DNA from: Prevotella sp.
GTDB taxonomy: Bacteria > Bacteroidota > Bacteroidia > Bacteroidales > Bacteroidaceae
NCBI GenBank assembly: GCA_017651265.1
Contig: JAGCDO010000047.1
Location: 31,608 to 95,607, forward strand
Length of the DNA stretch: 64,000 bases
Direction of reading: 5' to 3'
Position numbers and translations under genes: made by a program. Under the pieces are notes generated by a model. It saw only the letters and a list, made by a program, of their open reading frames with translations. It was not told the DNA's origin and ran no database searches. Below are positions 1 through 7,175 of the stretch, piece by piece (position 1 is the first letter of the stretch; each line of letters opens with the position of its first letter).

Positions 1-321
1 GTGGTGGGCATCGTTGTTTCGCACACGGCCGACAAGCTCATGGCGGGCGGGATGATCGTGATTCTGGTGGTGATGCTCCATAACCTGAGCGGATTGGCCA
101 TTGGCTACAGCATCGGCAAGCTACTCAGTTTGAAGCGCGAGAAACGCATCGCCCTGAGCATCGAGGTAGGCATGCAGAACTCAGGTCTGGCCTCCAGTCT
201 GGCGGTGCTCCACTTCGCCGCATACCCCCTTGCCACCATTCCCGGTGCCATCTTCAGCGTGTGGCATAACATCAGCGGGGCCCTTGCTGCACGACTGTAT
301 AGCGCGGGGTGCAAAGCATGA
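1..321 (+). CDS. Bile acid:sodium symporter (BASS) family protein, 3' fragment
   Basis: Only the last ~106 codons are in the window; the gene begins upstream, so the GTG at position 1 is not its start. The fragment is hydrophobic and carries the BASS C-terminal signature IEVGMQNSGLA, followed by HNISGALAARL. The same signature (IEVGMQNAGLA) occurs in the complete BASS gene at 17069-18043, which makes the family call firm. Family members are inner-membrane sodium-coupled carriers of organic anions; the substrate here cannot be told. The gene ends at TGA 319-321 and the next gene has its own promoter. Confidence 0.8.
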   Translation: MVGIVVSHTADKLMAGGMIVILVVMLHNLSGLAIGYSIGKLLSLKREKRIALSIEVGMQNSGLASSLAVLHFAAYPLATIPGAIFSVWHNISGALAARLYSAGCKA

Positions 322-387
322 TGAACAGGGAGTTCATTATGTGTAAACAAAACTGCCGAAACATTTGGTGACTTCAAAAGAAACCAT

Positions 388-395
388 TATCTTTG
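388..395 (+). promoter_or_regulatory. -7 promoter box (TATCTTTG) for the GT2 gene
   Basis: An exact TAnnTTTG Bacteroidetes -7 box lies 24 bases before the ATG at 420. A TTG in this box could open the reading frame at 393, but that codon lies in the promoter, so the ATG at 420 is preferred. Confidence 0.7.
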
Positions 396-419
396 CACTA
401 TCATTCATCAGAGATAGTC

Positions 420-1172
420 ATGAACGTTAGCGACAGTATTGTAATCATACCAACGTACAACGAGAAGGAGAACATCGAGAAAATTATCCGGGCCGTGTTC
501 GGACTGGAAAAGTGTTTCCATATTCTGGTTATTGACGATGGTTCGCCCGACGGTACGGCAGCTATCGTGAAACGACTGATGGCGGAGGAGTTTGCCGACC
601 GTTTGTTCCTCTTGGAACGCAGCGGGAAACAAGGTCTGGGTACTGCGTATATCACAGGCTTCAAATGGGCGCTGGAGCATACCTACGACTATATCTTCGA
701 GATGGATGCCGACTTCAGTCATGACCCGAACGACCTGCCCCGATTGTATGCTGCCTGCAAAGACGAAGGGTACGACTTGGCCATCGGCTCACGCTATATC
801 AGTGGCGTGAATGTGGTGAACTGGCCCATCGGCAGAGTACTGATGAGCTACTTCGCCTCGAAGTATGTCAGGTTCGTGACCGGATTCAAGGTTCATGATA
901 CCACTGCGGGATTCAAATGTTACAAACGGCACGTACTGGAGACCATCGAGCTCGACAAGATACGCTTCAAGGGCTACGGCTTCCAGATCGAGATGAAGTA
1001 CACGGCTTACAAGATCGGCTTCAAGATCAAGGAGGTGCCGGTAATCTTCGTGAACCGTCGCGAAGGGGTGTCCAAGATGTCGGGCGGCATCTTCGGCGAG
1101 GCCTTCTTCGGAGTGATGCGACTAAGGTGGGACGGATGGACGAGGAAGTATCCGGCCCTGCCGGAACTTTGA
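420..1172 (+). CDS. GT2 glycosyltransferase, polyprenol-phosphate mannosyltransferase-like
   Basis: The 250-residue product is a single-domain GT-A glycosyltransferase like dolichyl/polyprenol monophosphomannose synthase, which transfers a hexose from a nucleotide sugar to a lipid phosphate on the cytoplasmic face of the membrane. Visible motifs are IIPTYNE (about 9-15), VIDDGSPDGT (about 37-46), the metal-binding DAD within EMDADFSHDP (about 94-103) and a GSRY segment. There is no C-terminal membrane domain, as in soluble DPM1-type enzymes. A PlsC acyltransferase follows about 100 bp downstream, across a heptad-repeat tract; both would act on membrane lipids. The exact sugar and acceptor are unknown. 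Confidence 0.85.
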   Translation: MNVSDSIVIIPTYNEKENIEKIIRAVFGLEKCFHILVIDDGSPDGTAAIVKRLMAEEFADRLFLLERSGKQGLGTAYITGFKWALEHTYDYIFEMDADFSHDPNDLPRLYAACKDEGYDLAIGSRYISGVNVVNWPIGRVLMSYFASKYVRFVTGFKVHDTTAGFKCYKRHVLETIELDKIRFKGYGFQIEMKYTAYKIGFKIKEVPVIFVNRREGVSKMSGGIFGEAFFGVMRLRWDGWTRKYPALPEL

Positions 1173-1272
1173 ACTTTGAGCTTTGAACATTGAACTTTAT
1201 GATTACCTTTGACCGAATCCCTTTGACTTTTGACGTAACTATGAATTATGAACTTTGAACTATGAACTCTAT
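1166..1272. repeat. Heptad tract (GAACTTT / CTTTGAC / ATGAACT units)
   Basis: The spacer between the GT2 and plsC genes consists almost entirely of 7-bp units: AACTTTG repeated with variants, then CTTTGAC units, then ATGAACT units. It runs into the first codons of the longest plsC frame. The same unit types recur near 4638, 13291, 14217, 14325 and 27582, and the string TTTATGATTACCTTTGAC is shared with the tract before 14352. Confidence 0.8.
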
Positions 1273-1273
1273 C

Positions 1274-2032
1274 ATGAGAATACTATATTGCTTCTACCAG
1301 TTGTTTATTGCCGTTCCACTGTTTATCGTGTGGACCATTATCATATCGCTCACAGTGGTGGTGGGCTGCACCTTGGGAGGCGGTCATTGGTTTGGCTACT
1401 ACCCCGGTAAGGCATGGGGATGGCTATCGCTGAAGCTGTTCCTGCTGCCAGTGAAGGTGGAAGGTAGGGAGAACCTGAAAGAGGGGGAATCGTATGTCTT
1501 TGTGAGTAACCACCAAAGTATGTTCGACATCTTCCTGATATTCGGTCATCTGGGCCGACAGTTCAAGTGGATGATGAAGCACCAGCTGCGGAAGATGCCG
1601 TTTATCGGCTTTGCATGCGCCCGCTCGCACCAGATATTCGTGGATAAGCGCGGACCGAGTAAGATCAAGAAGACCTACGATGAAGCACGGAAGATATTAC
1701 AAGGGGGAATGTCGCTTTCGGTATTCCCCGAAGGAGCCCGCACGTTTACCGGTCATATGGGTGTGTTCCGCCGTGGCGCCTTTATGCTGGCTGATGACCT
1801 GCAGCTGCCGGTGGTTCCCATGACCATCAACGGCTGCTTTGATGTGATGCCGAGGATGCGCGACTACCGTTTCATCTCCTGGCACCCGCTCACGCTGACC
1901 ATTCATGCACCTATCTATCCTGAGAGTAAAGGACCGGAGAACATCAAGCGCATGATGGACGAGAGCTACGAGAAGGTGATGTCGGGACTGGTTCCTGAGT
2001 ATCAAGGATACGTGGAGAACCCTGATCAATAA
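1274..2032 (+). CDS. 1-acyl-sn-glycerol-3-phosphate acyltransferase (PlsC family)
   Basis: Lysophosphatidic acid acyltransferase family enzyme, acting at the inner membrane in phospholipid synthesis. It has an N-terminal membrane segment (about 5-35), the catalytic NHQSMFD box (NHx4D, about 79-85) and the FPEGARTF acceptor-binding box (about 151-158). An in-frame ATG at 1262 lies inside the heptad repeat; the ATG at 1274 (product starting MRILYCFYQ) is the more likely start. Length (252 residues) is normal for the family. The metallophosphoesterase gene converges on it with a 6-base gap. Confidence 0.88.
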   Translation: MRILYCFYQLFIAVPLFIVWTIIISLTVVVGCTLGGGHWFGYYPGKAWGWLSLKLFLLPVKVEGRENLKEGESYVFVSNHQSMFDIFLIFGHLGRQFKWMMKHQLRKMPFIGFACARSHQIFVDKRGPSKIKKTYDEARKILQGGMSLSVFPEGARTFTGHMGVFRRGAFMLADDLQLPVVPMTINGCFDVMPRMRDYRFISWHPLTLTIHAPIYPESKGPENIKRMMDESYEKVMSGLVPEYQGYVENPDQ

Positions 2033-2038
2033 GATCGT

Positions 2039-3217
2039 TTATTTCCCCTTTCTTAACGTCAGTACCACAATCTCTCCCGACATACCGAATCGGAAGGGAA
2101 TGAGGGCGCCCAAACCAGAGGTGACGAACATCGAACGACCGCTCTTCTCATACCACCCGGCCACATAATCGGTTTTCAGTGAGACAGGTGTCCACCCGAA
2201 GAGCTTGAACTGACCGCCATGGGTGTGACCGCAGAGGGTGAGCTGCGCCTTCAAATCGGGCACCAGCTCGGTAGCCCAGAGTTCTGGGTTATGCAGCAGC
2301 GCCACCGCAAAGGCATTGTCTTTCACCCCTTGCTGCGCTTTCGGCAGATCGCTGCGCCTTGTATATTTGCCAGTAAAGCCCAATGTGTTATCATCTATAC
2401 CCATCACCACGATGGAGTCGGAACCTCTACGCACCACCCTATTCTCGTTCAGCAGCACATCCCATCCCATACTGCGTTGCTTACTCTTGATGAGATTCTC
2501 GTTCAAAGCCTCTGTGGCAAAGTCGGCCTTGATGTAATTGGGGTAGTCGTGGTTGCCCATCACGGAATACACCCCGTCCTTGGCCTTGATGGTGGAGAGC
2601 AACGACTGTACCGGATCAAGCTCTGAAGGCTGCAGGTTCTGAAGGTCGCCCACGAAGACAACCATATCGCCCTGCTGTTCGTTAATCATCCGGATGTTCT
2701 TCTCCAGTACCTTCTCTCGTCCTCCAAGGTAAGAGCCTACATGAAGATCGCTGAAGAGTACGATGCGGTAGCCGTCGAACGATGCGGGCAGATCCTTACA
2801 CACAAACTCCTGCTCATTCACTTCGGTCTTGTTATACCCAATGGTGAAGCCATAGATGGCAATGAACAGCGTGATGAGCGCCAGACAGAAACCAACGAGG
2901 TTCCCCCAGTTCTGTCGTTTGTGCAGCAGCTTGCAGAAAAGGAGACCGATGACACTGCAGATGGCGAACACGGCCAAGGGGGCGACGATAATACCCAACA
3001 GGAACAGATAGAGGTACAGGATATTCATATCCGCAGGGGCAAAATCGCTTCCAGCCGACAAGCCTAAGGTATAGACCACCATGAGGGCGGCGGGTATCCA
3101 TATGAGGGTTTTCCACAATACCTGATGATGCTTGCGCCGATTCAGGTAATGACGGTGCAGGTAGATCACAGGGAGGGTGATAAGAATGATCAGGGGGATG
3201 AGGATTCGGGCTATCAT
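2039..3217 (-). CDS. Membrane-anchored metallophosphoesterase (calcineurin-like)
   Basis: The 392-residue protein has about four predicted membrane segments in residues 1-130, then a calcineurin-like phosphoesterase domain. Metal-ligand motifs are SDLH (about 157), GDLQ (about 193), GNHD (about 222) and the GHTHGG signature (about 330). It resembles the YkuE/YaeI group of periplasm-facing phosphoesterases; some members hydrolyse lipid A precursors or cyclic nucleotides, but the substrate here is not known. It is the last gene of a minus-strand run with pyrC and the methionine synthase activation protein, 21 bp downstream of the latter. Confidence 0.85.
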   Translation of the reverse strand: MIARILIPLIILITLPVIYLHRHYLNRRKHHQVLWKTLIWIPAALMVVYTLGLSAGSDFAPADMNILYLYLFLLGIIVAPLAVFAICSVIGLLFCKLLHKRQNWGNLVGFCLALITLFIAIYGFTIGYNKTEVNEQEFVCKDLPASFDGYRIVLFSDLHVGSYLGGREKVLEKNIRMINEQQGDMVVFVGDLQNLQPSELDPVQSLLSTIKAKDGVYSVMGNHDYPNYIKADFATEALNENLIKSKQRSMGWDVLLNENRVVRRGSDSIVVMGIDDNTLGFTGKYTRRSDLPKAQQGVKDNAFAVALLHNPELWATELVPDLKAQLTLCGHTHGGQFKLFGWTPVSLKTDYVAGWYEKSGRSMFVTSGLGALIPFRFGMSGEIVVLTLRKGK

Positions 3218-3221
3218 ATGT

Positions 3222-3253
3222 TAATTGAGAATTGAAAATTAGAGGTGAGAGGC
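3222..3253. repeat. Heptad tract (ATTGAAA / GTGAGAG units) at the 3' end of the activation-domain gene
   Basis: Seven-base units ATTGAGA, ATTGAAA, ATTAGAG and GTGAGAG run through the stop codon of the minus-strand gene and supply its last codons (LASHL). Confidence 0.6.
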
Positions 3254-4078
3254 GAGGAAACGACGGGCCAGCTCCACGGGAATGCCGCGCCGCAGGGAAT
3301 AGTCGTGTAACTGATCCTCCCCAATCTTACCTAAGTTGAAGTAACGTGCCTGGGGATGAGCTATCATGAAACCGCTGACCGATGCATGGGGCATCATCAT
3401 CCCACTCTCGGTGAGACGAATACCGATGTCCTTCATGCCAATCAGATCGGATATAATGAAGTTGATACTGGTGTCGGGAAGAGAGGGATAGCCGATGGCA
3501 GGACGGATGCCCTGGAAGGCCTCCACATGCAGCTGCTGCATGGAAAGGTGCTCATCGGGCGCATAACCCCAGTAGTGCTTGCGCACCTCTTCGTGCATAC
3601 GCTCGGCTGTAGCCTCAGCGAGTCGGTCGGCCAATGTCTGAGCCATCATCCTCGCAAACGGATCGTCTTCGGTATCGGTTTCCAAGGCATGATCAACGGT
3701 CGTGGCAAAGATGCCGATGGTATCGGTCTGTCCTGATGACAACGGACGGATGAAGTCGGAGAGGCATATATTCAGTTCTTCGCTCCCCACAGGGTGCTGC
3801 TGGCGCAGGAAGGGAATACGTATCTCAGAAACTTCCGAGTTATCTTTTCCTTCAGGCCACACCACCACATCATCGCCATCGCTGTTCGCCTCGAAGAGAC
3901 CGAAGACCGCATGGGTGTGATACTTACCATCGAGGTACGACAACCGCTGGTCGGCCTCCTGGCGCAGCTTCTCGCGCTCCATGCTCCCCTGATTCCCTAC
4001 GCCCCAGGCATAGTAGAAGTAGATCCAGTTCACATAGGGAACCAACGTACTGATGTCGTATGTGATTTGTTGTATCAT
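3239..4078 (-). CDS. Stand-alone vitamin B12-dependent methionine synthase activation-domain protein
   Basis: The 279-residue product matches the C-terminal reactivation domain of cobalamin-dependent methionine synthase (MetH), which binds S-adenosylmethionine for reductive methylation of cob(II)alamin. The signature GIRPAIGYPSLPD (about 187-199) and the late motif YFNLGKIGEDQ (about 251-261) are both present. In most bacteria this domain is part of a single large MetH; here it is a separate gene, and no catalytic MetH is in the window. Its start codon overlaps the pyrC stop by 4 bases (ATGA), so the two are translationally coupled. The last codons lie in a heptad tract. Confidence 0.8.
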   Translation of the reverse strand: MIQQITYDISTLVPYVNWIYFYYAWGVGNQGSMEREKLRQEADQRLSYLDGKYHTHAVFGLFEANSDGDDVVVWPEGKDNSEVSEIRIPFLRQQHPVGSEELNICLSDFIRPLSSGQTDTIGIFATTVDHALETDTEDDPFARMMAQTLADRLAEATAERMHEEVRKHYWGYAPDEHLSMQQLHVEAFQGIRPAIGYPSLPDTSINFIISDLIGMKDIGIRLTESGMMMPHASVSGFMIAHPQARYFNLGKIGEDQLHDYSLRRGIPVELARRFLASHL

Positions 4079-5421
4079 CTGAATGACAGTTCCTCGCCGT
4101 GATAATGCGCATCAAAATCTCCTTGGTTGTACAGGTGGTGACCGTTGCAGAAGGTGTGCTGCACCTTCCAGCGGTAGGTATGCCCGAGCATCGGACTCCA
4201 TTGGCACTTGCTCTGGATAATCTCCTTCGTGACGGTCCAGGGAGCATTGGGTCTGACAATAACGATGTCGGCCTTATATCCTTTCCTGATGAACCCGCGT
4301 TCGCGAACTTCGAACAACTGCGCCGGATGATGGCACATCAGCTCTACCAGTCGTTCAACAGACAGGACGCCTGCATCCACCAGTTCCAGCATGGTGACCA
4401 GCGAGAACTGGATCATCGGCATGCCCGATGTGGCCTTGGCTGCCCCACCGTGCTTGTCACTTAACTGATGTGGCGCATGATCGGTTCCAATGACTGCAAT
4501 CCGTCCGTCATTCAATGCACTACGCAACGCATCACGATCGACTTTGGTCTTAATGGCGGGGTTGCACTTGATCAATGCGCCCAACGTACCATAATCCTCA
4601 TCGCAGAAATACAAATGACTCACCGTCGCCTCAGCGGTAACATAACTATGAACTATGAACTCTGCACTTTGAACTCTCTTTAGGAGTTCAAGTTCCTTGG
4701 CGGTAGTGAGATGTGCGATGTGCAGATGGGCATGATATTTCTCGGCCAGTTCCACGGCCAGGCGCGAGCTTTCGTAACAAGCCTCCTCGCTACGGATTTC
4801 CGGATGATGGATGATATCAGGATCCTCGCCATAGCGCGCCTTCGCCTCAGTCATGTTCCTGTTGATGATGCTGGTATCCTCGCAGTGCGCCATGATGGGC
4901 AGCGGTGAGGTACGGAAGATCTCTTCCAGCGCCGCTTTCTTATCAACCAGCATATTCCCCGTGCTGCTACCCATGAACAGCTTGATGCCAGGGATGCGAT
5001 GAATATCCAACTGGGGGAAGAGATGAGCATTTCCATTGGTGGCGCCGAAGAAGAAGCTGTAGTTTACATGACTGCTTCGCTGTGCCAGCAGGAACTTCTC
5101 GTTGAGTGTTTCCAAAGAGGTGGTCTGAGGAACGGTATTGGGCATATCGAAATAGGAGGTGACACCCCCGAAGGCTGCCGCCCTACTCTCGCTCTCGATA
5201 TCGGCCTTCTGCGTGAGTCCTGGCTCACGGAAATGCACATGGTCGTCGATGATGCCCGGAAAAACAAAACACCCCGTGGCATCAACCGTCTGGTCGAACT
5301 GCCCCTGGGGTGCTGATGGTTTCTCAATGATGTCCGCAATACGATCGTCCTCAATAATCAGAGAACCTTGAAAGGAACGTCCTTCGTTGACGATGGTTGC
5401 GTGGGATATCAGTGTTTTCAA
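4075..5421 (-). CDS. pyrC: Dihydroorotase
   Basis: Amidohydrolase that closes carbamoyl-aspartate to dihydroorotate in pyrimidine synthesis. Metal-ligand motif DDHVHFREPG is at about 59-68, and the late GTDHAPH motif at about 312-318; further ligand histidines (HIAHL, HCED) are visible. At 448 residues it is class I-like. Residues about 248-259 (KRVQSAEFIVHS), just before the conserved TAEATVSHLYF helix, are encoded by a heptad tract and look like an in-frame insertion. It sits between the DUF4369 lipoprotein gene (13-base gap) and the activation-domain gene (4-base overlap). Confidence 0.93.
   Translation of the reverse strand: MKTLISHATIVNEGRSFQGSLIIEDDRIADIIEKPSAPQGQFDQTVDATGCFVFPGIIDDHVHFREPGLTQKADIESESRAAAFGGVTSYFDMPNTVPQTTSLETLNEKFLLAQRSSHVNYSFFFGATNGNAHLFPQLDIHRIPGIKLFMGSSTGNMLVDKKAALEEIFRTSPLPIMAHCEDTSIINRNMTEAKARYGEDPDIIHHPEIRSEEACYESSRLAVELAEKYHAHLHIAHLTTAKELELLKRVQSAEFIVHSYVTAEATVSHLYFCDEDYGTLGALIKCNPAIKTKVDRDALRSALNDGRIAVIGTDHAPHQLSDKHGGAAKATSGMPMIQFSLVTMLELVDAGVLSVERLVELMCHHPAQLFEVRERGFIRKGYKADIVIVRPNAPWTVTKEIIQSKCQWSPMLGHTYRWKVQHTFCNGHHLYNQGDFDAHYHGEELSFR
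4638..4684. repeat. Heptad tract inside pyrC (ATGAACT / TTTGAAC units)
   Basis: The plus strand reads as successive 7-bp units (ACTATGA, ACTATGA, ACTCTGC, ACTTTGA), the same repeat type as the intergenic tracts at 1166 and 13291. It keeps the pyrC frame open and codes for about 12 residues that interrupt a conserved stretch. Confidence 0.75.
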
Positions 5422-5434
5422 TGCTATTCGGTAT

Positions 5435-6226
5435 TTATTGCGCTGAATCGGTTGGCTGTGCCAGCTGATTGGGTGTAGGAACCTGCGGCAGCGGTGCTTG
5501 CGGAGCCGTTTGCGGAATGCCTGAAGGCTCAGCCATACCGTTCATGATGGCCTCGTTCTGCTTGGCTGTCTCGTAGTAGGTCTTCACATACGCATCGTTC
5601 TTGAAGTTATCGGTAGCCTTACTCATCAATGCCTCCACCCATGGGGAGAGCAGCGGCGTACGGTCGGCTGCCGTCAGCATGAAGAACACGCCCGGTCCTA
5701 ACACATTATCAAAGTTCTCCTCGATGAAGCCGGTAACGAGCTTATCCTCCTCATCGGCAATCCTTGCAGCCTCCTCGTTCAGACGCGCATTGGTTACGTT
5801 CTCGTCCTCACCGTCCATGATGGCCTGACTCTGCTTATGACCTAAGTCTTCCATCTTTCTCTGCAGCTGGTTGTATTCCTCGAGGAAGGCGGTCAGCTTA
5901 TCGTTCAGCGGCGTACCGCTTACTTTCTGCTCTGAGTTGTCGATCTTGATCAGGATCTCGCCACGCTCAATCACCACGGGCATGATGCTCTCATCATCCA
6001 TGAACAGCGTGGCCATCCTGGTGCTGTCAACCGTTCCGGTGAACTGGAATTTTCCATGAACAACATCGCACGAATCCACATTCTTCAGGTCACTGTTCTT
6101 GAAAACCTTCAGATAGAGCATTCGTCCGTCGAGCATCTGCACGTCGGAAGAGCCTTGGATATTGTAACTGTTAGCACACGATGTAAGCGCGGCCAGTGTC
6201 AGTAGTGCGTAGATGATTTTATTCAT
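5435..6226 (-). CDS. DUF4369 domain lipoprotein
   Basis: The 263-residue product starts with a lipoprotein signal peptide (lipobox LTSC, Cys about 17), so it should be anchored in the outer or inner membrane. The next ~100 residues match the DUF4369 beta domain of Bacteroidetes, usually found at the N-terminus of thioredoxin-like lipoproteins; here no thioredoxin CxxC is present. A charged helical region (about 90-150) follows, and the C-terminus is a Pro/Gln-rich tail. Function unknown. It is first in the run leading to pyrC and has its own promoter box at 6280. Confidence 0.75.
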   Translation of the reverse strand: MNKIIYALLTLAALTSCANSYNIQGSSDVQMLDGRMLYLKVFKNSDLKNVDSCDVVHGKFQFTGTVDSTRMATLFMDDESIMPVVIERGEILIKIDNSEQKVSGTPLNDKLTAFLEEYNQLQRKMEDLGHKQSQAIMDGEDENVTNARLNEEAARIADEEDKLVTGFIEENFDNVLGPGVFFMLTAADRTPLLSPWVEALMSKATDNFKNDAYVKTYYETAKQNEAIMNGMAEPSGIPQTAPQAPLPQVPTPNQLAQPTDSAQ

Positions 6227-6279
6227 AAAAAACTCGTATAACAGCTTATGTCGGTTTGTCTACCGGCACGAAGACTCTG

Positions 6280-6287
6280 CAAAAGTA
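6280..6287 (-). promoter_or_regulatory. -7 promoter box (TACTTTTG) for the DUF4369-pyrC run
   Basis: CAAAAGTA on the plus strand reads TACTTTTG on the minus strand, 54 bases before the DUF4369 lipoprotein start. Confidence 0.6.
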
Positions 6288-6346
6288 CAATGTAATCTTG
6301 AAGTATGGAAAAATTTTCATGCTATTTAAAACAAATGAGCATACTT

Positions 6347-6778
6347 TTAGGGTTTTTTTGCCTCTTTTTCCAATTCATGACTAATTCGGTGCGTGGTATA
6401 TACCTCAAGAATGGCAGCAACCAACAATAGCACTACCCATTTTCCCATGATATAAATAATGTATGCGTTCAAACCATTGGTGATATGGTTCTGGAAAAAC
6501 GGCAACAGGAAATTATAGGCATTCTCCACCATGAGCAACCCTGCCAGGATGAACAGGATATCGGCGAAGATCATGATGCGGCGCAGACGACGGATTACGA
6601 AGCTGTCGCCATTGTATGTCTGCAGTATCTGCATGGAAGAAAACAGCAGGGCGCCTACAAGGAAAACCCAGGATGCGGGATGACTGAATCCGAACACATA
6701 GAAGCCGGCACCGATGACCATCATGGCGCCGCCTATCAGGAACAAGATGTTCTGGAACCTATTCAGCTGTCTCATCAC
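6347..6778 (-). CDS. Small four-helix integral membrane protein, unknown function
   Basis: The 143-residue protein is mostly four hydrophobic helices (about 8-30, 34-50, 67-90, 105-130) with a charged C-terminal tail (ELEKEAKKP). I recognise no catalytic motif. Its start overlaps the end of the divIC-like gene by 20 bases, which indicates co-transcription with it. It is probably an inner-membrane protein. The second Met is an alternative start. Confidence 0.7.
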   Translation of the reverse strand: MMRQLNRFQNILFLIGGAMMVIGAGFYVFGFSHPASWVFLVGALLFSSMQILQTYNGDSFVIRRLRRIMIFADILFILAGLLMVENAYNFLLPFFQNHITNGLNAYIIYIMGKWVVLLLVAAILEVYTTHRISHELEKEAKKP

Positions 6779-7097
6779 CTTCCTCCTTTACCGGTTGTAA
6801 ATCATCACTCAGTACGAAGATATCCTCATCGTCGGCCTTCATGAAATATCGCTCACGGGCAATCTTCGTGATGGCTTTCGGATTGCGGCGCAACTCGCGC
6901 AACTGAGCCTCATCACGCTCATACTGCGCATTGTACTCCGCGATTTTCGTCTTCAGTTCCTCAATCTGCAGGTCGTACTTCACACGCTGGTAAAAGCTGT
7001 TCTCATCGAGCACACCCACAATCAGGACACCGACAATCAGCACAATCCAATATTTGTTGTGACTGAGAAAGGCATAGACAGGATTTGATTTACTCAT
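6759..7097 (-). CDS. FtsB/DivIC-family septum formation protein
   Basis: The 112-residue product has the FtsB/DivIC layout: short cytoplasmic N-terminus, one membrane helix (about 16-30), then a coiled coil (about 38-65). The segment RNPKAITKIARERYFMK (about 70-86) matches the family's conserved post-coil box. Proteins of this family form the FtsQ-FtsL-FtsB divisome subcomplex at the cell septum. It is divergent from dnaX; two promoter boxes lie back to back between them. Confidence 0.85.
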   Translation of the reverse strand: MSKSNPVYAFLSHNKYWIVLIVGVLIVGVLDENSFYQRVKYDLQIEELKTKIAEYNAQYERDEAQLRELRRNPKAITKIARERYFMKADDEDIFVLSDDLQPVKEEGDETAE

Positions 7098-7117
7098 ATT
7101 TTTTCCTTATTTGAGCG

Positions 7118-7125
7118 CAAAGATA
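7118..7125 (-). promoter_or_regulatory. -7 promoter box (TATCTTTG) for the divIC-like operon
   Basis: CAAAGATA on the plus strand is an exact minus-strand TATCTTTG box 20 bases upstream of the divIC-like start. Confidence 0.7.
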
Positions 7126-7147
7126 GCAATATTTATTGAAAAATTAC

Positions 7148-7155
7148 TATCTTTG
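7148..7155 (+). promoter_or_regulatory. -7 promoter box (TATCTTTG) for dnaX
   Basis: Exact TAnnTTTG box 20 bases before the dnaX ATG, divergent from the box at 7118-7125 with 22 bases between them. Confidence 0.75.
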
Positions 7156-7175
7156 CACGAAACTTTTCAATAATT

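Noticed and set aside
592-810. Other-frame open frames inside the GT2 gene, as well as similar ones opposite to most genes
   Set aside because: They overlap well-supported genes, lack family motifs and have no promoter of their own.
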